From Alkaliflexus imshenetskii DSM 15055 (GTDB taxonomy: Bacteria; Bacteroidota; Bacteroidia; Bacteroidales; Marinilabiliaceae): 64,000 bases of DNA. Under the pieces are notes generated by a model. That model did not search any database, had not been told where the DNA came from, and saw nothing but the letters and a program-made list of their open reading frames with translations. The stretch covers positions 1,932,820 through 1,996,819 of the forward strand of contig NZ_KI912105.1 in the NCBI RefSeq assembly GCF_000517065.1, in the 5' to 3' direction. Shown piece after piece: positions 18,097 through 28,830 of the stretch; positions within the stretch are counted from its first letter, which is position 1, and each line of letters starts with the position of its first letter. The position numbers were made by a program, and so were the translations under genes.

Positions 18097-21000
18097 ATGG
18101 AAATAAAGGACATAAACCATAACCCGGCCATTAATTCTGAGCTTATTGCCGAAAACAGGGCGTTGAAGCATTTGCTCAATAAGGTCTCTGGTATTTCGGT
18201 TTCAGATAATGGCCATGACTCCGCCGACTCACAGCTCTTTCTTCCCTTGTCCATTTCCAGCATATTGATGTCCGACACCCCTTTCCACAGTCGACTGGAA
18301 TCTGTTTTACAACTACTTGGCGATTTTACCAATACCAGCAGGGTATATATATTTGAAAATGCTGCAAATGATCTGTTTTGCCGTAACACTTATGAATGGT
18401 GCAATAAAGATGTTACTCCGCAAATCGAACAGTTACAACATGTCTCCTATCATGAAGTTCCGTCGTGGATGCCGATGCTTAAGTCAAAAGGCAGCATTGA
18501 ATCTGCAGACATAGTGAATGAGCTTCCGGAAGACATCGTTAACATGTTGGTTCCGCAGGAGATAAAATCCATCCTTGTGCTTCCCATCATCACCGCACAA
18601 AAAATTACAGGTTTTATTGGTTTTGACGAGTGCAAATTTCAGCGTAAGTGGTCCTCCATTGAGAAAGCGATTCTTGGTACCGTTTCACGACTCATAAGTA
18701 ATGCATACCAACAACACAACTCCATTCGTCAGATCAGAAACAGTTTACAAATCCAGCAATTTCTCTTTGAGGTTTCTACCATTCTAAACCAAAAAAAATC
18801 AAACGAAGACCCACTCGTGAACATTTCCCGAAAAATGGTTGACTGCTGCAACCTTTCGGGTATCGCAATCTATGTATCGGACACAGGAGCCGAAAACGTT
18901 TTGAAAATGGCTGCCTGCGCTACAGCAGGTCAACTACAGATAAACTTCCCGGAACGTGTTGAAGTGCCTTACGATATGCCATCAGGCATAGTGAACCAGC
19001 CCGAATCGATTACCGCACTGCCTAAAGAGACGGCATTCCCCGATAAGAGTTGTCTGATGGCAGGCATCAGAAGCTTCAACGGCGTTGTGGGACTGCTGGT
19101 GATGTATTGGGACGACAGTTTAATGCCATTCCCGATGGACAATGCAATGATTGAGACCATCACAGGCATGTTAGCCGGCCATTTTGACCACAAAGAAACT
19201 GAAAAGCAAAACCTGATAAAACATCGGGAAATAATCAAAATAAACAAACTGCTCGCTGAAAAAGAGCACTTTCTGAATAGCCTCATACGCACCGCCCCCA
19301 TTGGGATTATTCTGGTTAAAGACAGAATAATTCAATATGTAAACGACCATGTGGTTGAAGCATCCCTCTTCCCCAGAGATTTTCTGATTGGCCGCCATGC
19401 ATCAGAATTCATGTCAGGCACCAATGCAATGCAGGAAGACATTGACAGATTCTATCACGAAATTATATCTCAAGGCGTTTCGGTAATAGACATGCGCCTT
19501 TCAAACCGAAATGGCAAACAGCTCTATTACCAGATAACAGGTACGCAAGCATCCGGTTTTAAAGAGGAGAACTATTTTCTCCTGATTGGACAGGATATGA
19601 CACAGGTTAAACACATCGAAAACAGCCTGATTGAAAGCGAAGAGCGAAACCGCAAAATCATTGAAGCCAACATTGATGGGATATTCATCATAACTCGTAA
19701 GGGTAAATTGGTGTATGTGAATCAGGCCGGGTGTGAGCTTACTGGATATTATCGGGAGCAGCTTATGTCGACTGACCTGGCGTCTCTGTTTCCAACAAAC
19801 AACGGTATAAAAGACTATCTGAAGCTGGTGCGCCAGATAAGGTCTGGAATCGACTACAGAGGCGATTTCCAGCTGCTGCACAAAAGCGGTTCTCTATTGT
19901 ATGTTGAGATTCATGGCACGCTTGTGACCCTCGAAGGCGAGGATCATCTTTACTTTAGCCTTCATGACATTACCAGACGTAAACGCAATGAGGCGGCATT
20001 GGAACTCAGCGAGAAAAAGTTCAGAAGTCTGTCGGAAAACCTTCCTGACTGTGTTGCGCGAATAAACCTGAACGGATTGATAACATACAGCAACACCGTT
20101 TTTTCAAATATTTTTGGCCTTAATGCAGAAGGTTTCCACCGCGAAATAATGCATCTGGAAGAGTTACATCCCGATTTTGCCGATCGTATATTGTCATCGC
20201 TTGATTATGTGAGCCGCTCGAGGCGCATTGTACATCTTGAACTGGACTATTCACACAACGGAGAAGTGTTGACATTTGACTGGTCCCTATCGCCCGAGCT
20301 GGACGAAAACTGCAATTGCATCTCAATACTCGGCATTGGCAGAAACATCACCTCTCGGAAAAAAACCGAACAGGAACTGTTGCTGGCAAAAGAAAAAGCA
20401 GAAGCCGCCGATCGTCTGAAATCGGCCTTCCTTGCTAACATGAGTCACGAAATACGTACTCCGCTGAATGCCATCGTGGGCTTTTCAAACCTGCTGGGCG
20501 AAACAGATCCCGATAGTGCCGACCGCGAAGAGTTTGTCTCACTCATAAACAGAAGTGCCGACAACCTGATGGCACTTATCAATGACATCATCGACATCGC
20601 CAAAATAGAAAGCGGTCACATGGTGATTGAGAAAAAAGCTGTTGACATCATGGATTTGATGGATGGGGTATATAAAACATTCAACAAGAGAGTTGAAACC
20701 GAGTGCAATGGGCAGGTTAAACTTAACTACCGTGTTCCGCTATATACACCACAACAAGTGCTGGTTGATGCTGACCCTCTAAGACTACTGCAAATTTTCA
20801 ACAACCTGCTGGATAACGCCATCAAATTTACACACAAAGGTCATATAGAACTCGGATTTGAACAGCCGGCCAACAATCGCCTGAAATTCTTTGTGCGCGA
20901 TACCGGCATTGGCATCTCTTCGCAAAATCAAAATATGATTTTTGAGGCTTTCAGACAAGAGGAGGAAACACCATCGAAAAAATATGGTGGTACAGGTTTA

Positions 21001-21576
21001 GGTCTCACCATTTGTAAAAAACTCACCGAAGCAATGGGTGGCTCCATTGGTCTGATATCGGAAAAACAACAAGGTTCGGAGTTCTACTTTTATCTGAACC
21101 TGCACCCCTCTATGCTCTGTATTCCGGAAATTGTGGCACCTATTGCTGCAGAACCTACCGAACAGTTTTTACGTACCAACGGGACTTTGCCCAACTGGAA
21201 CAACAAAATGCTGCTTTTAATTGATGACAACAGCAGCAATCACCTTCAACTCAAAAAGCAGCTGGAAAAGACGCGCATCACGCTTTTACTGGCACGCTCA
21301 GGCTCCACAGCACGACAGTTGCTGATGCAAAGAAATGACATTGATGCTGTGATATTAAGCCAAACGCTGCCTGATATGGCATCGCCCGGTCTGGTAAGCC
21401 AGCTGAGACAGGCCAACATACGTATTCCCATTATTGTGCAGGGAGTAGATATTAAGAATGAGGAGAAGCAGTTATTGATGCATGCCGGCGTAAATGATTG
21501 CTTGAACAAACCTGTGCAGGTACATGAGCTGATTCAGAAAATACAGCCCTATTTCAAGACTGAAAAAGTCAGATAA
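18097..21576 (+). CDS. Large GAF/PAS hybrid histidine kinase with a degenerate receiver
   Basis: 1159 residues, no membrane segment, so cytoplasmic. GAF-like domains at about 45-210 and 220-365, then PAS domains at about 390-510, 510-630 and 640-765. HisKA has His784 in LANMSHEIRTPLNA, followed by HATPase (N, DTGIGI, GTGLGL) and a receiver at about 1035-1155. In the receiver the acceptor Asp position is Ser1088 (AVILSQTLPDM), while the acidic pair (IDDN) and the Lys (LNKPV) are kept, so phosphorylation there is unlikely. It converges on dxs with a 31-bp gap. Confidence 0.9.
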   Translation: MEIKDINHNPAINSELIAENRALKHLLNKVSGISVSDNGHDSADSQLFLPLSISSILMSDTPFHSRLESVLQLLGDFTNTSRVYIFENAANDLFCRNTYEWCNKDVTPQIEQLQHVSYHEVPSWMPMLKSKGSIESADIVNELPEDIVNMLVPQEIKSILVLPIITAQKITGFIGFDECKFQRKWSSIEKAILGTVSRLISNAYQQHNSIRQIRNSLQIQQFLFEVSTILNQKKSNEDPLVNISRKMVDCCNLSGIAIYVSDTGAENVLKMAACATAGQLQINFPERVEVPYDMPSGIVNQPESITALPKETAFPDKSCLMAGIRSFNGVVGLLVMYWDDSLMPFPMDNAMIETITGMLAGHFDHKETEKQNLIKHREIIKINKLLAEKEHFLNSLIRTAPIGIILVKDRIIQYVNDHVVEASLFPRDFLIGRHASEFMSGTNAMQEDIDRFYHEIISQGVSVIDMRLSNRNGKQLYYQITGTQASGFKEENYFLLIGQDMTQVKHIENSLIESEERNRKIIEANIDGIFIITRKGKLVYVNQAGCELTGYYREQLMSTDLASLFPTNNGIKDYLKLVRQIRSGIDYRGDFQLLHKSGSLLYVEIHGTLVTLEGEDHLYFSLHDITRRKRNEAALELSEKKFRSLSENLPDCVARINLNGLITYSNTVFSNIFGLNAEGFHREIMHLEELHPDFADRILSSLDYVSRSRRIVHLELDYSHNGEVLTFDWSLSPELDENCNCISILGIGRNITSRKKTEQELLLAKEKAEAADRLKSAFLANMSHEIRTPLNAIVGFSNLLGETDPDSADREEFVSLINRSADNLMALINDIIDIAKIESGHMVIEKKAVDIMDLMDGVYKTFNKRVETECNGQVKLNYRVPLYTPQQVLVDADPLRLLQIFNNLLDNAIKFTHKGHIELGFEQPANNRLKFFVRDTGIGISSQNQNMIFEAFRQEEETPSKKYGGTGLGLTICKKLTEAMGGSIGLISEKQQGSEFYFYLNLHPSMLCIPEIVAPIAAEPTEQFLRTNGTLPNWNNKMLLLIDDNSSNHLQLKKQLEKTRITLLLARSGSTARQLLMQRNDIDAVILSQTLPDMASPGLVSQLRQANIRIPIIVQGVDIKNEEKQLLMHAGVNDCLNKPVQVHELIQKIQPYFKTEKVR

Positions 21577-21607
21577 TACAAATCTCTTTTAGTGAGTTGG
21601 TTGTAAA

Positions 21608-23527
21608 CTACTCCTGAGTTGGTAATCCGACCATTTCCAAAGCCACATTTTTAATGTGGCGCATGTCCAGCCCCACTTCACGAAACAGTTCCATTTGTGA
21701 GCCATGCTCTACAAAACGGTCGGGAACGCCTAACCGCTTTACACGGCATTTGTAACCATTGTCGGCCATAAACTCAAGAACTGCACTGCCCATACCACCC
21801 ACAACAGTGCCATCTTCGATGGTAATGACTGTTTCAAATGAGGAAAATAGTTCGTGCAGAAGGCTCTCATCCAAAGGCTTAACAAATCGCAAATCGTAAT
21901 GAGCAGCAGAAACACCCAACTTCTCCAAATCGTCGCAAATCCGTTCTACTTTAGCGCCTATGGGGCCAATGGTTACAAAGGCGAGTCTGTTGCCTGACCG
22001 CAACTTCCGGCCTCGTCCCACTTCAATGGCAACAAACGACTTTTGCCAATCCACATGGCTACCTACGCCCCGCGGATATCGGATGGCAAAAGGCCCCATG
22101 TTTGGCTGTTGCGCTGTAAACATGAGATTGCGCAACTCAATTTCATCCATGGGAGAAGAGACAATCAAATTTGGAATTGTGCGCAAATAAGCTAAATCAT
22201 AAACCCCATGGTGTGTAGCACCGTCGGCTCCCACCAAACCGCCCCGGTCGAGACAAAATACCACGTTCAGACCTTGCAATGCCACATCGTGCAACACCTG
22301 GTCGTAAGCACGCTGCATAAACGAAGAGTAGATATTACAGTAAGGAACCATTCCAGTGATGGCCAATCCTGCCGAGAAAGTTACAGCATGCTGTTCAGCA
22401 ATACCCACATCAAACGCCCTGTCAGGCATTGCTTCCATCATGATATTCAGGCTGCAACCCGAAGGCATTGCCGGTGTAATACCCACAATTTTCTCGTTCA
22501 TCCGGGCCAACTCGACTAATGTATGCCCGAAAACATCCTGAAAACGTGGTGGTTTAGGTACACCAGATGGTGCATCAATAAAATCGCCAGTCACTTTGTC
22601 GAATCGTCCGCCGGGAGCATGCCAGGTGGTTTGGTTCTCCTCCGCCAGTTTGAATCCTTTCCCTTTTTTGGTAATTACATGAAGAAGCTTGGGGCCTGGA
22701 ATCTCCTTCAAATCGGTGAGGACATTGGTGAGATGGGTAATGTCATGACCATGCACAGGACCAAAATAGCGGATATTCATACCCTCAAACATATTGGTTT
22801 GGCGCGACAGAAGATTTTTGATACTGTTATTTACCTTTACAATCATCTCCTTTGCACGTGGGCCACCCAGTTTAATTTTTCCCAGACCACGGATAATCTC
22901 ACGTCGCACCTTGTTATAGGTACGGCTGGTGGCAATGTCGGTGAGATACTCGCTCAACCCACCTACGTTAGGGTCGATGGCCATGTTGTTATCGTTCAGA
23001 ATAACCAAAACATTGGCCTGAGTAGCTGCCAGGTTGTTAAGGCCTTCAAATGCGAGGCCGGCTGTCATGGCACCATCGCCAATAATGGCCACCACCTGTC
23101 TGTTCTGTATGCCCTGTTTTCTGAAAGCCACAGCCATGCCTAACGCTGCCGAAATAGACGTAGAGGAATGACCCACACCAAAAGCATCATATTCACTTTC
23201 AAAAATATTGGGAAAGCCGCTAATGCCTTTGTATTTTCGGTTTGTATGGAAATTGTCTCTGCGTCCGGTAAGAATTTTATGCCCATAAGCCTGGTGCCCA
23301 ACATCCCAAACCAACTTATCGTTGGGGGTGTTAAACACATAATGCAGGGCAACTGTAAGTTCCACAACGCCCAAACTGGCACCAAAATGCGCCGGATTGC
23401 ACGATACTGCGTCGATAATAAACTCACGAAGTTCGTGGCAAACCTGAGCAAGCTGCTCATTATCAAGCCTGCGTAAATCGTCAGGAGAATTTATCGTGTT
23501 TAATAAGGGGAAAAGGGCCTCTTCCAT
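21608..23527 (-). CDS. dxs: 1-deoxy-D-xylulose-5-phosphate synthase
   Basis: About 639 residues. The ThDP-binding motif is in [10 protein letters not shown] through [13 protein letters not shown]. The transketolase central and C-terminal domains follow, with [11 protein letters not shown] and RYPRGVG. It makes DXP from pyruvate and glyceraldehyde-3-phosphate, the first step of the MEP isoprenoid pathway and a source for thiamine and pyridoxal. I chose the ATG at 23527 over a TTG at 23560, because a TATATTTG promoter box overlaps the latter. Confidence 0.96.
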   Translation of the reverse strand: MEEALFPLLNTINSPDDLRRLDNEQLAQVCHELREFIIDAVSCNPAHFGASLGVVELTVALHYVFNTPNDKLVWDVGHQAYGHKILTGRRDNFHTNRKYKGISGFPNIFESEYDAFGVGHSSTSISAALGMAVAFRKQGIQNRQVVAIIGDGAMTAGLAFEGLNNLAATQANVLVILNDNNMAIDPNVGGLSEYLTDIATSRTYNKVRREIIRGLGKIKLGGPRAKEMIVKVNNSIKNLLSRQTNMFEGMNIRYFGPVHGHDITHLTNVLTDLKEIPGPKLLHVITKKGKGFKLAEENQTTWHAPGGRFDKVTGDFIDAPSGVPKPPRFQDVFGHTLVELARMNEKIVGITPAMPSGCSLNIMMEAMPDRAFDVGIAEQHAVTFSAGLAITGMVPYCNIYSSFMQRAYDQVLHDVALQGLNVVFCLDRGGLVGADGATHHGVYDLAYLRTIPNLIVSSPMDEIELRNLMFTAQQPNMGPFAIRYPRGVGSHVDWQKSFVAIEVGRGRKLRSGNRLAFVTIGPIGAKVERICDDLEKLGVSAAHYDLRFVKPLDESLLHELFSSFETVITIEDGTVVGGMGSAVLEFMADNGYKCRVKRLGVPDRFVEHGSQMELFREVGLDMRHIKNVALEMVGLPTQE

Positions 23528-23557
23528 GCCTTTCAAAATCTTTTGAACGTTGATATG

Positions 23558-23565
23558 CAAATATA
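23558..23565 (-). promoter_or_regulatory. Promoter of dxs (-7 box)
   Basis: TATATTTG on the minus strand fits TAnnTTTG and would start transcription about 24 bases before the ATG at 23527. It argues against the upstream TTG start. Confidence 0.55.
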
Positions 23566-23981
23566 ATACTTTGTTAACTTTGAGACCCTTTAAATCTCTC
23601 CTGAAATAACTCTAAATAGCAGATGTCTCATAAATCAGACAACAATATAATTCATTTAAACGAGAAAGAATAACAGCAGTTACATTTCGTTCCCAGTTTG
23701 TATTTTGCAGAAAAACTCCAGGTTTAGCAGCTATGAAATCATTTAACGCAGAAATAATGATTGTACTTGGGATAACGCAGCTGTTTGTTTTCAATGTTGC
23801 AATAGCCTGACCTTTTCTAATGAGAGGTTGTAAACGTAAGACAACGAAAAAGTATTTTGATTTTTATCCGGAATCTAAAACAAAACCGGATAAAAAGAGT
23901 TTATAAACACAGAATACTATCAATGATACCTGATTCTACGCGAAATGACCCGGTTATACCTAAACTAAATTAAACACTACA
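23566..23981. other. Divergent intergenic region, two tiny open frames
   Basis: No supported gene. A 25-codon frame at 23733-23810 encodes a signal-peptide-like hydrophobic stretch (MKSFNAEIMIVLGI at its start) and stops at once, so it may be a remnant of an exported protein. A further 28-codon basic frame follows at about 23821. Neither is called as a gene. Confidence 0.35.
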
Positions 23982-25016
23982 ATGTGGTTCTCATATAGGC
24001 GTAAACTTAGTCACGGGCTGGTCTGTGCAAAAAAAGTCTCTTTTCCGGCATTGGTAAATGCCTTGCAGCTAATCTGGTCATTTTTCAGGTCACGATTATT
24101 AAAACGTCCGTTAATCAGTGGTTTTCCCTGGGCAATATCAATTGAGCCGTCGGGACTATGTAACCTTCAGTGCCCTGAATGCCCTGTGGGGGCGGGAGTG
24201 CTTACCAGAAAAGGGGGCATGATGGATTTGCAGCTTTTCAGGAAGATAGTTTCGGACAGCGGGCGACAATTGGCACATATAAACCTTTTCTTTCAGGGTG
24301 AGCCGATGTTGAATAACCACATAGCTCGGATGATATCGTATGCTCAGGCAAACGGTATTTACACATCCATGAGCACCAATGGCCACCATCTGAATGAAAC
24401 CCGATGCATGGAACTAATTGGAGCAGGGTTAACCCGCATCATAATCTCTCTGGATGGCATCACCTGTGAATCCTATTCCACATATCGGAAAGGAGGAAAC
24501 CTTAACAAAGTGCAGAATAGCATCAGAACCATTGTGGCAACACGAAAAAAACTAGGCTCCATAACGCCTTTTGTTACCGTTCAATTTTTAGTGTTTAAGC
24601 ACAATGAACATGAGATACCAGAATTGATTGAGTGGTGCCGCTCTGAAGGCGTAGACAAGCTGGAACTGAAAACAGCACAATTCAACGAATTTGGACAGGG
24701 ATTGGTGCAACCACCAACCAATAGTGCCTACTCGAGATACACGTTACAGCCGGATGGCTCATTGACCATTAAAGGAACCATGCGCAACCACTGCTCACGT
24801 CAATGGGGAACAGCTGTGGTGGCATGGGATGGCCGTGTTGCACCTTGTTGTTATGATAAAGATCTGGAATTTTCGCCAGGCGATGCCTCAAAAGAGTCGA
24901 TTAAGGCCATTTGGCGTAACAGAAATATGGATCAATTCAGGCACAAAGTACTCAACAACCGCGCCTCAATAGAGATGTGTCGCAACTGTACCGAAGGGCG
25001 CAACATCCTTTTTTAG
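23982..25016 (+). CDS. Radical SAM/SPASM protein
   Basis: 344 residues. The radical SAM cluster CxxxCxxC is in GLCNLQCPECPVG at about residues 57-69. The C-terminal SPASM region has Cys ligands in VAPCCYDKD and MCRNCTEG. SPASM enzymes carry extra 4Fe-4S clusters and often modify peptides or act on small molecules. A gene for a peptide substrate is not seen nearby, apart from the unsupported small frames just upstream. Its 3' end overlaps the convergent antiporter gene by 4 bases. The function is unassigned. Confidence 0.85.
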   Translation: MWFSYRRKLSHGLVCAKKVSFPALVNALQLIWSFFRSRLLKRPLISGFPWAISIEPSGLCNLQCPECPVGAGVLTRKGGMMDLQLFRKIVSDSGRQLAHINLFFQGEPMLNNHIARMISYAQANGIYTSMSTNGHHLNETRCMELIGAGLTRIIISLDGITCESYSTYRKGGNLNKVQNSIRTIVATRKKLGSITPFVTVQFLVFKHNEHEIPELIEWCRSEGVDKLELKTAQFNEFGQGLVQPPTNSAYSRYTLQPDGSLTIKGTMRNHCSRQWGTAVVAWDGRVAPCCYDKDLEFSPGDASKESIKAIWRNRNMDQFRHKVLNNRASIEMCRNCTEGRNILF

Positions 25017-26488
25017 CTCTCCTCGCCCGTTATTACGGGGCATACCAGATTTAATGCTTTGGTAAGACTTTCAGCCGTTTCGGCCAAAATCATTAATTTA
25101 TCACCCTTCATAATTTGCGTGTTGCCATTTGGCGTAATAAATTTCCCACTGCGATTTATCATTACAATAAGTGCCGTTTTGGGAAAATTTAATTCCAGAA
25201 TTTTTCTTCCGGCTGCGGGGCTGTCATCCATTATATCTACCTCAATCAACTCCGACTTTACGCTATCTGAAAGCTCAATATCGGCAGGCGTGCGGCGGCG
25301 CAACTTAAGCGGCAGAGCTACGTGTAACCATTTTGAGACAAGTGGCAGTGAGGTTCCCTGAACCAATACAGAGATGATGGTAACAAAAAATACAAGATTA
25401 AAGATGGTGTGTGAACTATCAACGCCAATAAGCATAGGGTAAGTGGCAAAGACAATTGGTACGGCACCGCGTAAGCCTACCCAGGAAATAAACAAACGAT
25501 CACGATTATACATCTTAAATACACTTAGCGAAAGCATCACAGCCACCGGACGGGCAATGAAAATCAGAAACAGCGAAACCAGAATGCCTGGTACCAATAA
25601 AGGAATCATCTCCGAAGGATAAACCAGCAGACCTAGCGTGAGAAAGAGAATTATCTGCATCAGCCATGCCACCCCATCAAAAAACTTCACCAAAGTTTTC
25701 TTATGTATAAGCTCTTTGTTTCCAAGAAAAACGCCACAAATATAAACCGCTAAAAAGCCGTTGCCATGCAAAAACTGCGTGGCCGAAAAAGTAAGAATCA
25801 CAAGCGCCAGCGCCAAAACAGGATACAACCCATCATAATCCAGTTTGATTCGGTTTATCACCAACTGTCCAAATTTGCCCATTCCAAATCCCATAATGGC
25901 TCCAATTGAAAACTGCATAAAAAACAGCGGCACAATGGAGAGCAATGTTTTATCGGGAGATTGGATGATGGATATTATTGAGACCGTAAGAAAGTAAGCC
26001 ATGGGATCGTTACTACCGCTTTCTAGTTCCAATGTAGGACGCAGTTGGCCTTTAAGGCTTACACTTTTGGAACGCAAGATTGAAAAAACGGCAGCCGCAT
26101 CGGTTGACGAAACAATTGCACCCAGCAGAAACGCCTCCAGAAAAGTAAAGTGCGTAAAATACCAAACCACCAAAGCCACCAAACCAGCTGTTAACACAAC
26201 GCCTACCGTTGATAGCATCACCCCTTTGCCTATAACAGGCCGAATACTCTTCCAGCTCGTATCAAACCCTCCGGAAAACAATATATAGTTGAGCGCTATG
26301 ATACCAATAAACTGCGCGCGCTCGGGATCATCAAATGGAATTTTACCGAAACCTTCACTCCCCGCGAGCATACCGATAATTAAAAACAACAACAAAGTGG
26401 GAATACCCAACCGATAGGAGGTTTTGCCCGCCAAAATACTCACAAGTAGCAAGAGTGATACAATGAGAAGGATGTGATCTATGCCCAT
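25013..26488 (-). CDS. Potassium/proton antiporter, CPA1 family
   Basis: 491 residues. About 12 membrane helices with the Na/H exchanger fold, including SSTDAAAVFSILRS (the Asp-containing transport site) and SWVGLRGAVPIV. A cytoplasmic TrkA-C-like domain follows at about residues 400-485. This arrangement matches the NhaP2/CvrA type of K+/H+ antiporter used in pH and ion homeostasis. It overlaps the convergent radical SAM gene by 4 bases. Confidence 0.9.
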   Translation of the reverse strand: MGIDHILLIVSLLLLVSILAGKTSYRLGIPTLLLFLIIGMLAGSEGFGKIPFDDPERAQFIGIIALNYILFSGGFDTSWKSIRPVIGKGVMLSTVGVVLTAGLVALVVWYFTHFTFLEAFLLGAIVSSTDAAAVFSILRSKSVSLKGQLRPTLELESGSNDPMAYFLTVSIISIIQSPDKTLLSIVPLFFMQFSIGAIMGFGMGKFGQLVINRIKLDYDGLYPVLALALVILTFSATQFLHGNGFLAVYICGVFLGNKELIHKKTLVKFFDGVAWLMQIILFLTLGLLVYPSEMIPLLVPGILVSLFLIFIARPVAVMLSLSVFKMYNRDRLFISWVGLRGAVPIVFATYPMLIGVDSSHTIFNLVFFVTIISVLVQGTSLPLVSKWLHVALPLKLRRRTPADIELSDSVKSELIEVDIMDDSPAAGRKILELNFPKTALIVMINRSGKFITPNGNTQIMKGDKLMILAETAESLTKALNLVCPVITGEES

Positions 26489-26585
26489 GATATTATATCT
26501 CTGTATAATTCAGAATTAAAAACTGATATGAACGAATGAACTACAAATAAAAAATGCCGCTTCTGGCTCACAAAACCGACATTCT

Positions 26586-26612
26586 GATTGTTCAGCAAAA
26601 TGCTGAACAATC
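26586..26612. repeat. Perfect 12-bp inverted repeat
   Basis: GATTGTTCAGCA at 26586-26597 is followed by AAA and its exact reverse complement. No T run follows on either strand, so it is not a typical terminator. It lies about 100 bases upstream of the antiporter start and could be a protein-binding site or an mRNA leader hairpin. Confidence 0.6.
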
Positions 26613-26832
26613 ACTAACGCAAAAAGCATTACTCGGGTTCACAACGAAAAAAGGCGTGTGCATGTAAAGATACAAAGTTTTTCTTAGCATTGGGCTCATC
26701 CCAAGAGTTGTATCGGCTATGATCAACCGCGATTTTCTAATTTGGACGAACTGCAATGATCCAGATGATGGCTAGATTGAATGTGTGATACCACCCGAAA
26801 AAAGGTTGCGTTGGCGCAATTAAAGGCACAAT

Positions 26833-26863
26833 AAAAAACACGCAGCGACTGATGCACTGCGTG
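26833..26863 (-). terminator. Terminator of glyS
   Basis: CACGCAG at 26839-26845 pairs with CTGCGTG at 26857-26863. On the minus strand a run of six T follows. It lies 27 bases past the glyS stop. Confidence 0.85.
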
Positions 26864-26889
26864 GTTCTATTTGTGATTATAGCAAGTGA

Positions 26890-28440
26890 TTATAGCTTTT
26901 TAAACAGCTCGGTCATGCTCACCTTATCTGAGATTATGCCTTTGAGAGCAGATATGCTCACACGCTCCTGCGTCATGGTGTCGCGGTAACGGATGGTCAC
27001 TGTTTGATCCTCGAGTGATTGGTGGTCGATGGTGATACAGAAAGGTGTGCCAATCGCATCCTGGCGACGATAGCGCTTGCCAATGGAGTCTTTCTCATCG
27101 TACTGACAGTTAAAGTGGAACTTCAGGTCGTTGACAATTTCGCGGGCCATTTCGGGCAAACCATCCTTTTTCACGAGTGGCAACACCGCAAGTTTTACGG
27201 GAGCCAACACCGGTGGCAGTTTTAATACCACGCGCGACTCTTTGGCACCATCTTTACCTTCCACCTCTTCTTCGCAATAAGCTCCGGCCATGATGCTCAG
27301 GAACATACGGTCTACACCAATGGACGTCTCAACCACGTAGGGCACATAACTCTCGCCCTTTTCAGGGTCAAAATAAGTGATTTTCTTTCCGGAGTATTGC
27401 TGATGCTGCGACAAGTCGAAATCGGTACGCGAGTGAATACCCTCTACCTCCTTGAAGCCAAATGGCATTTCGTACTCAATATCGGTGGCAGCATTGGCGT
27501 AGTGCGCCAGTTTGTCGTGATCGTGGAAACGGTATTTGTGGTCGCCCATACCCATAGACTTGTGCCATTTCATGCGCATCTCCTTCCACTTCTCAAACCA
27601 CTCCAGCTCTTCGCCGGGAGCCACAAAGAATTGCATCTCCATCTGCTCAAACTCTCGCATACGGAAAATAAACTGACGGGCCACAATCTCATTACGGAAA
27701 GCCTTTCCAATTTGGGCGATTCCAAAAGGAATCTTCATGCGGCCGGTCTTCTGCACGTTGAGGAAATTGACAAAAATACCCTGTGCCGTTTCGGGACGAA
27801 GAAATACCTTTAGTGCCCCATCAGCAGTAGAACCCATTTCGGTTGAAAACATCAGGTTGAACTGACGCACATCGGTCCAGTTTTTGGTTCCAGAAATGGG
27901 GCAAACCACTTCATTGTCCACAATAATCTGACGTAGTTCATCCAGGTTATTGTCGTTAAGCGCTTTCACAAACCGCTCGTGAATTTCCTGCTTCTTAGCC
28001 AGGTTTTCGAGTACGCGAGGATTTGTTGCACGGAACATGGCTTCGTCAAAGCTGTCGCCAAATCGTTTGGCAGCTTTTTCCACTTCCTTGTCCATTTTTG
28101 CATCATACTTGGCCATCAAATCTTCGATAAGCACATCCGCACGATAGCGCTTTTTGCTGTCTTTGTTATCGATGAGGGGATCGTTAAACGCATCCACATG
28201 ACCGGAAGCTTTCCACACGGTGGGGTGCATAAAAATAGCGGAGTCAAGTCCCACCACATTGTCGTGCAGCAAAACCATTGAGTCCCACCAGTATTTCTTG
28301 ATGTTATTTTTCAGCTCTACACCATATTGCCCGTAGTCGTAAACCGCGCCAAGGCCATCATATATTTCACTACTCTGAAATACAAACCCATACTCTTTAC
28401 AATGGGCAACCAGCTTCTTAAACACATCTTCCTGAGCCAT
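26890..28440 (-). CDS. glyS: Glycyl-tRNA synthetase, single-chain type
   Basis: 516 residues, the homodimeric class II form typical of Bacteroidota, Gram-positives and eukaryotes. Motif 2 is in FRNEIVARQFIFRMREFEQMEMQFF and motif 3 in the GVDRMFLSIM region. The C-terminal anticodon-binding domain starts at about 400. It charges tRNA-Gly. The gene is monocistronic, with a strong terminator and a candidate promoter. Confidence 0.96.
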   Translation of the reverse strand: MAQEDVFKKLVAHCKEYGFVFQSSEIYDGLGAVYDYGQYGVELKNNIKKYWWDSMVLLHDNVVGLDSAIFMHPTVWKASGHVDAFNDPLIDNKDSKKRYRADVLIEDLMAKYDAKMDKEVEKAAKRFGDSFDEAMFRATNPRVLENLAKKQEIHERFVKALNDNNLDELRQIIVDNEVVCPISGTKNWTDVRQFNLMFSTEMGSTADGALKVFLRPETAQGIFVNFLNVQKTGRMKIPFGIAQIGKAFRNEIVARQFIFRMREFEQMEMQFFVAPGEELEWFEKWKEMRMKWHKSMGMGDHKYRFHDHDKLAHYANAATDIEYEMPFGFKEVEGIHSRTDFDLSQHQQYSGKKITYFDPEKGESYVPYVVETSIGVDRMFLSIMAGAYCEEEVEGKDGAKESRVVLKLPPVLAPVKLAVLPLVKKDGLPEMAREIVNDLKFHFNCQYDEKDSIGKRYRRQDAIGTPFCITIDHQSLEDQTVTIRYRDTMTQERVSISALKGIISDKVSMTELFKKL

Positions 28441-28546
28441 AATGCAATTCTTTTAAACTTTATATTTATTCGATTATTTCTGATAAAGGCCGTTAAATTA
28501 CTCAGACGGGCAATCCAAAATTCGGAACGCTTTGATTCAAAAGCCA

Positions 28547-28554
28547 CAAAAATA
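28547..28554 (-). promoter_or_regulatory. Candidate glyS promoter (-7 box)
   Basis: TATTTTTG on the minus strand fits TAnnTTTG. A TTTG lies 22 bases upstream (28577-28580), near the usual spacing for the -33 element. The leader would be about 100 bases. Confidence 0.4.
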
Positions 28555-28830
28555 ATCCAAAAAATCAGTTTTATAGCAAATTAAGCGGGAATTGTTTATT
28601 TACCTTAATTAAACGCAACATCACGACAGGTTCGGATATTATTTCTAAAAGTCAGGTGCTGATTAACAATTCAGCGATAGCGATTCCGTTTATGTAAAAA
28701 CAGACTGAAAAGCTGTATTTACACCGATTCGCAACACTCCATCCTGCCAAACCGCATTCGGTTTTATTTATGATGTAACCGGATTTTAGTAATTTTAGCC
28801 GGAATGTATCACACATAATCTCCCATACCC

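Noticed and set aside
23528-23560. TTG start for dxs eleven codons upstream of the ATG
   Set aside because: A TATATTTG promoter box overlaps it, so the start of transcription would lie downstream.
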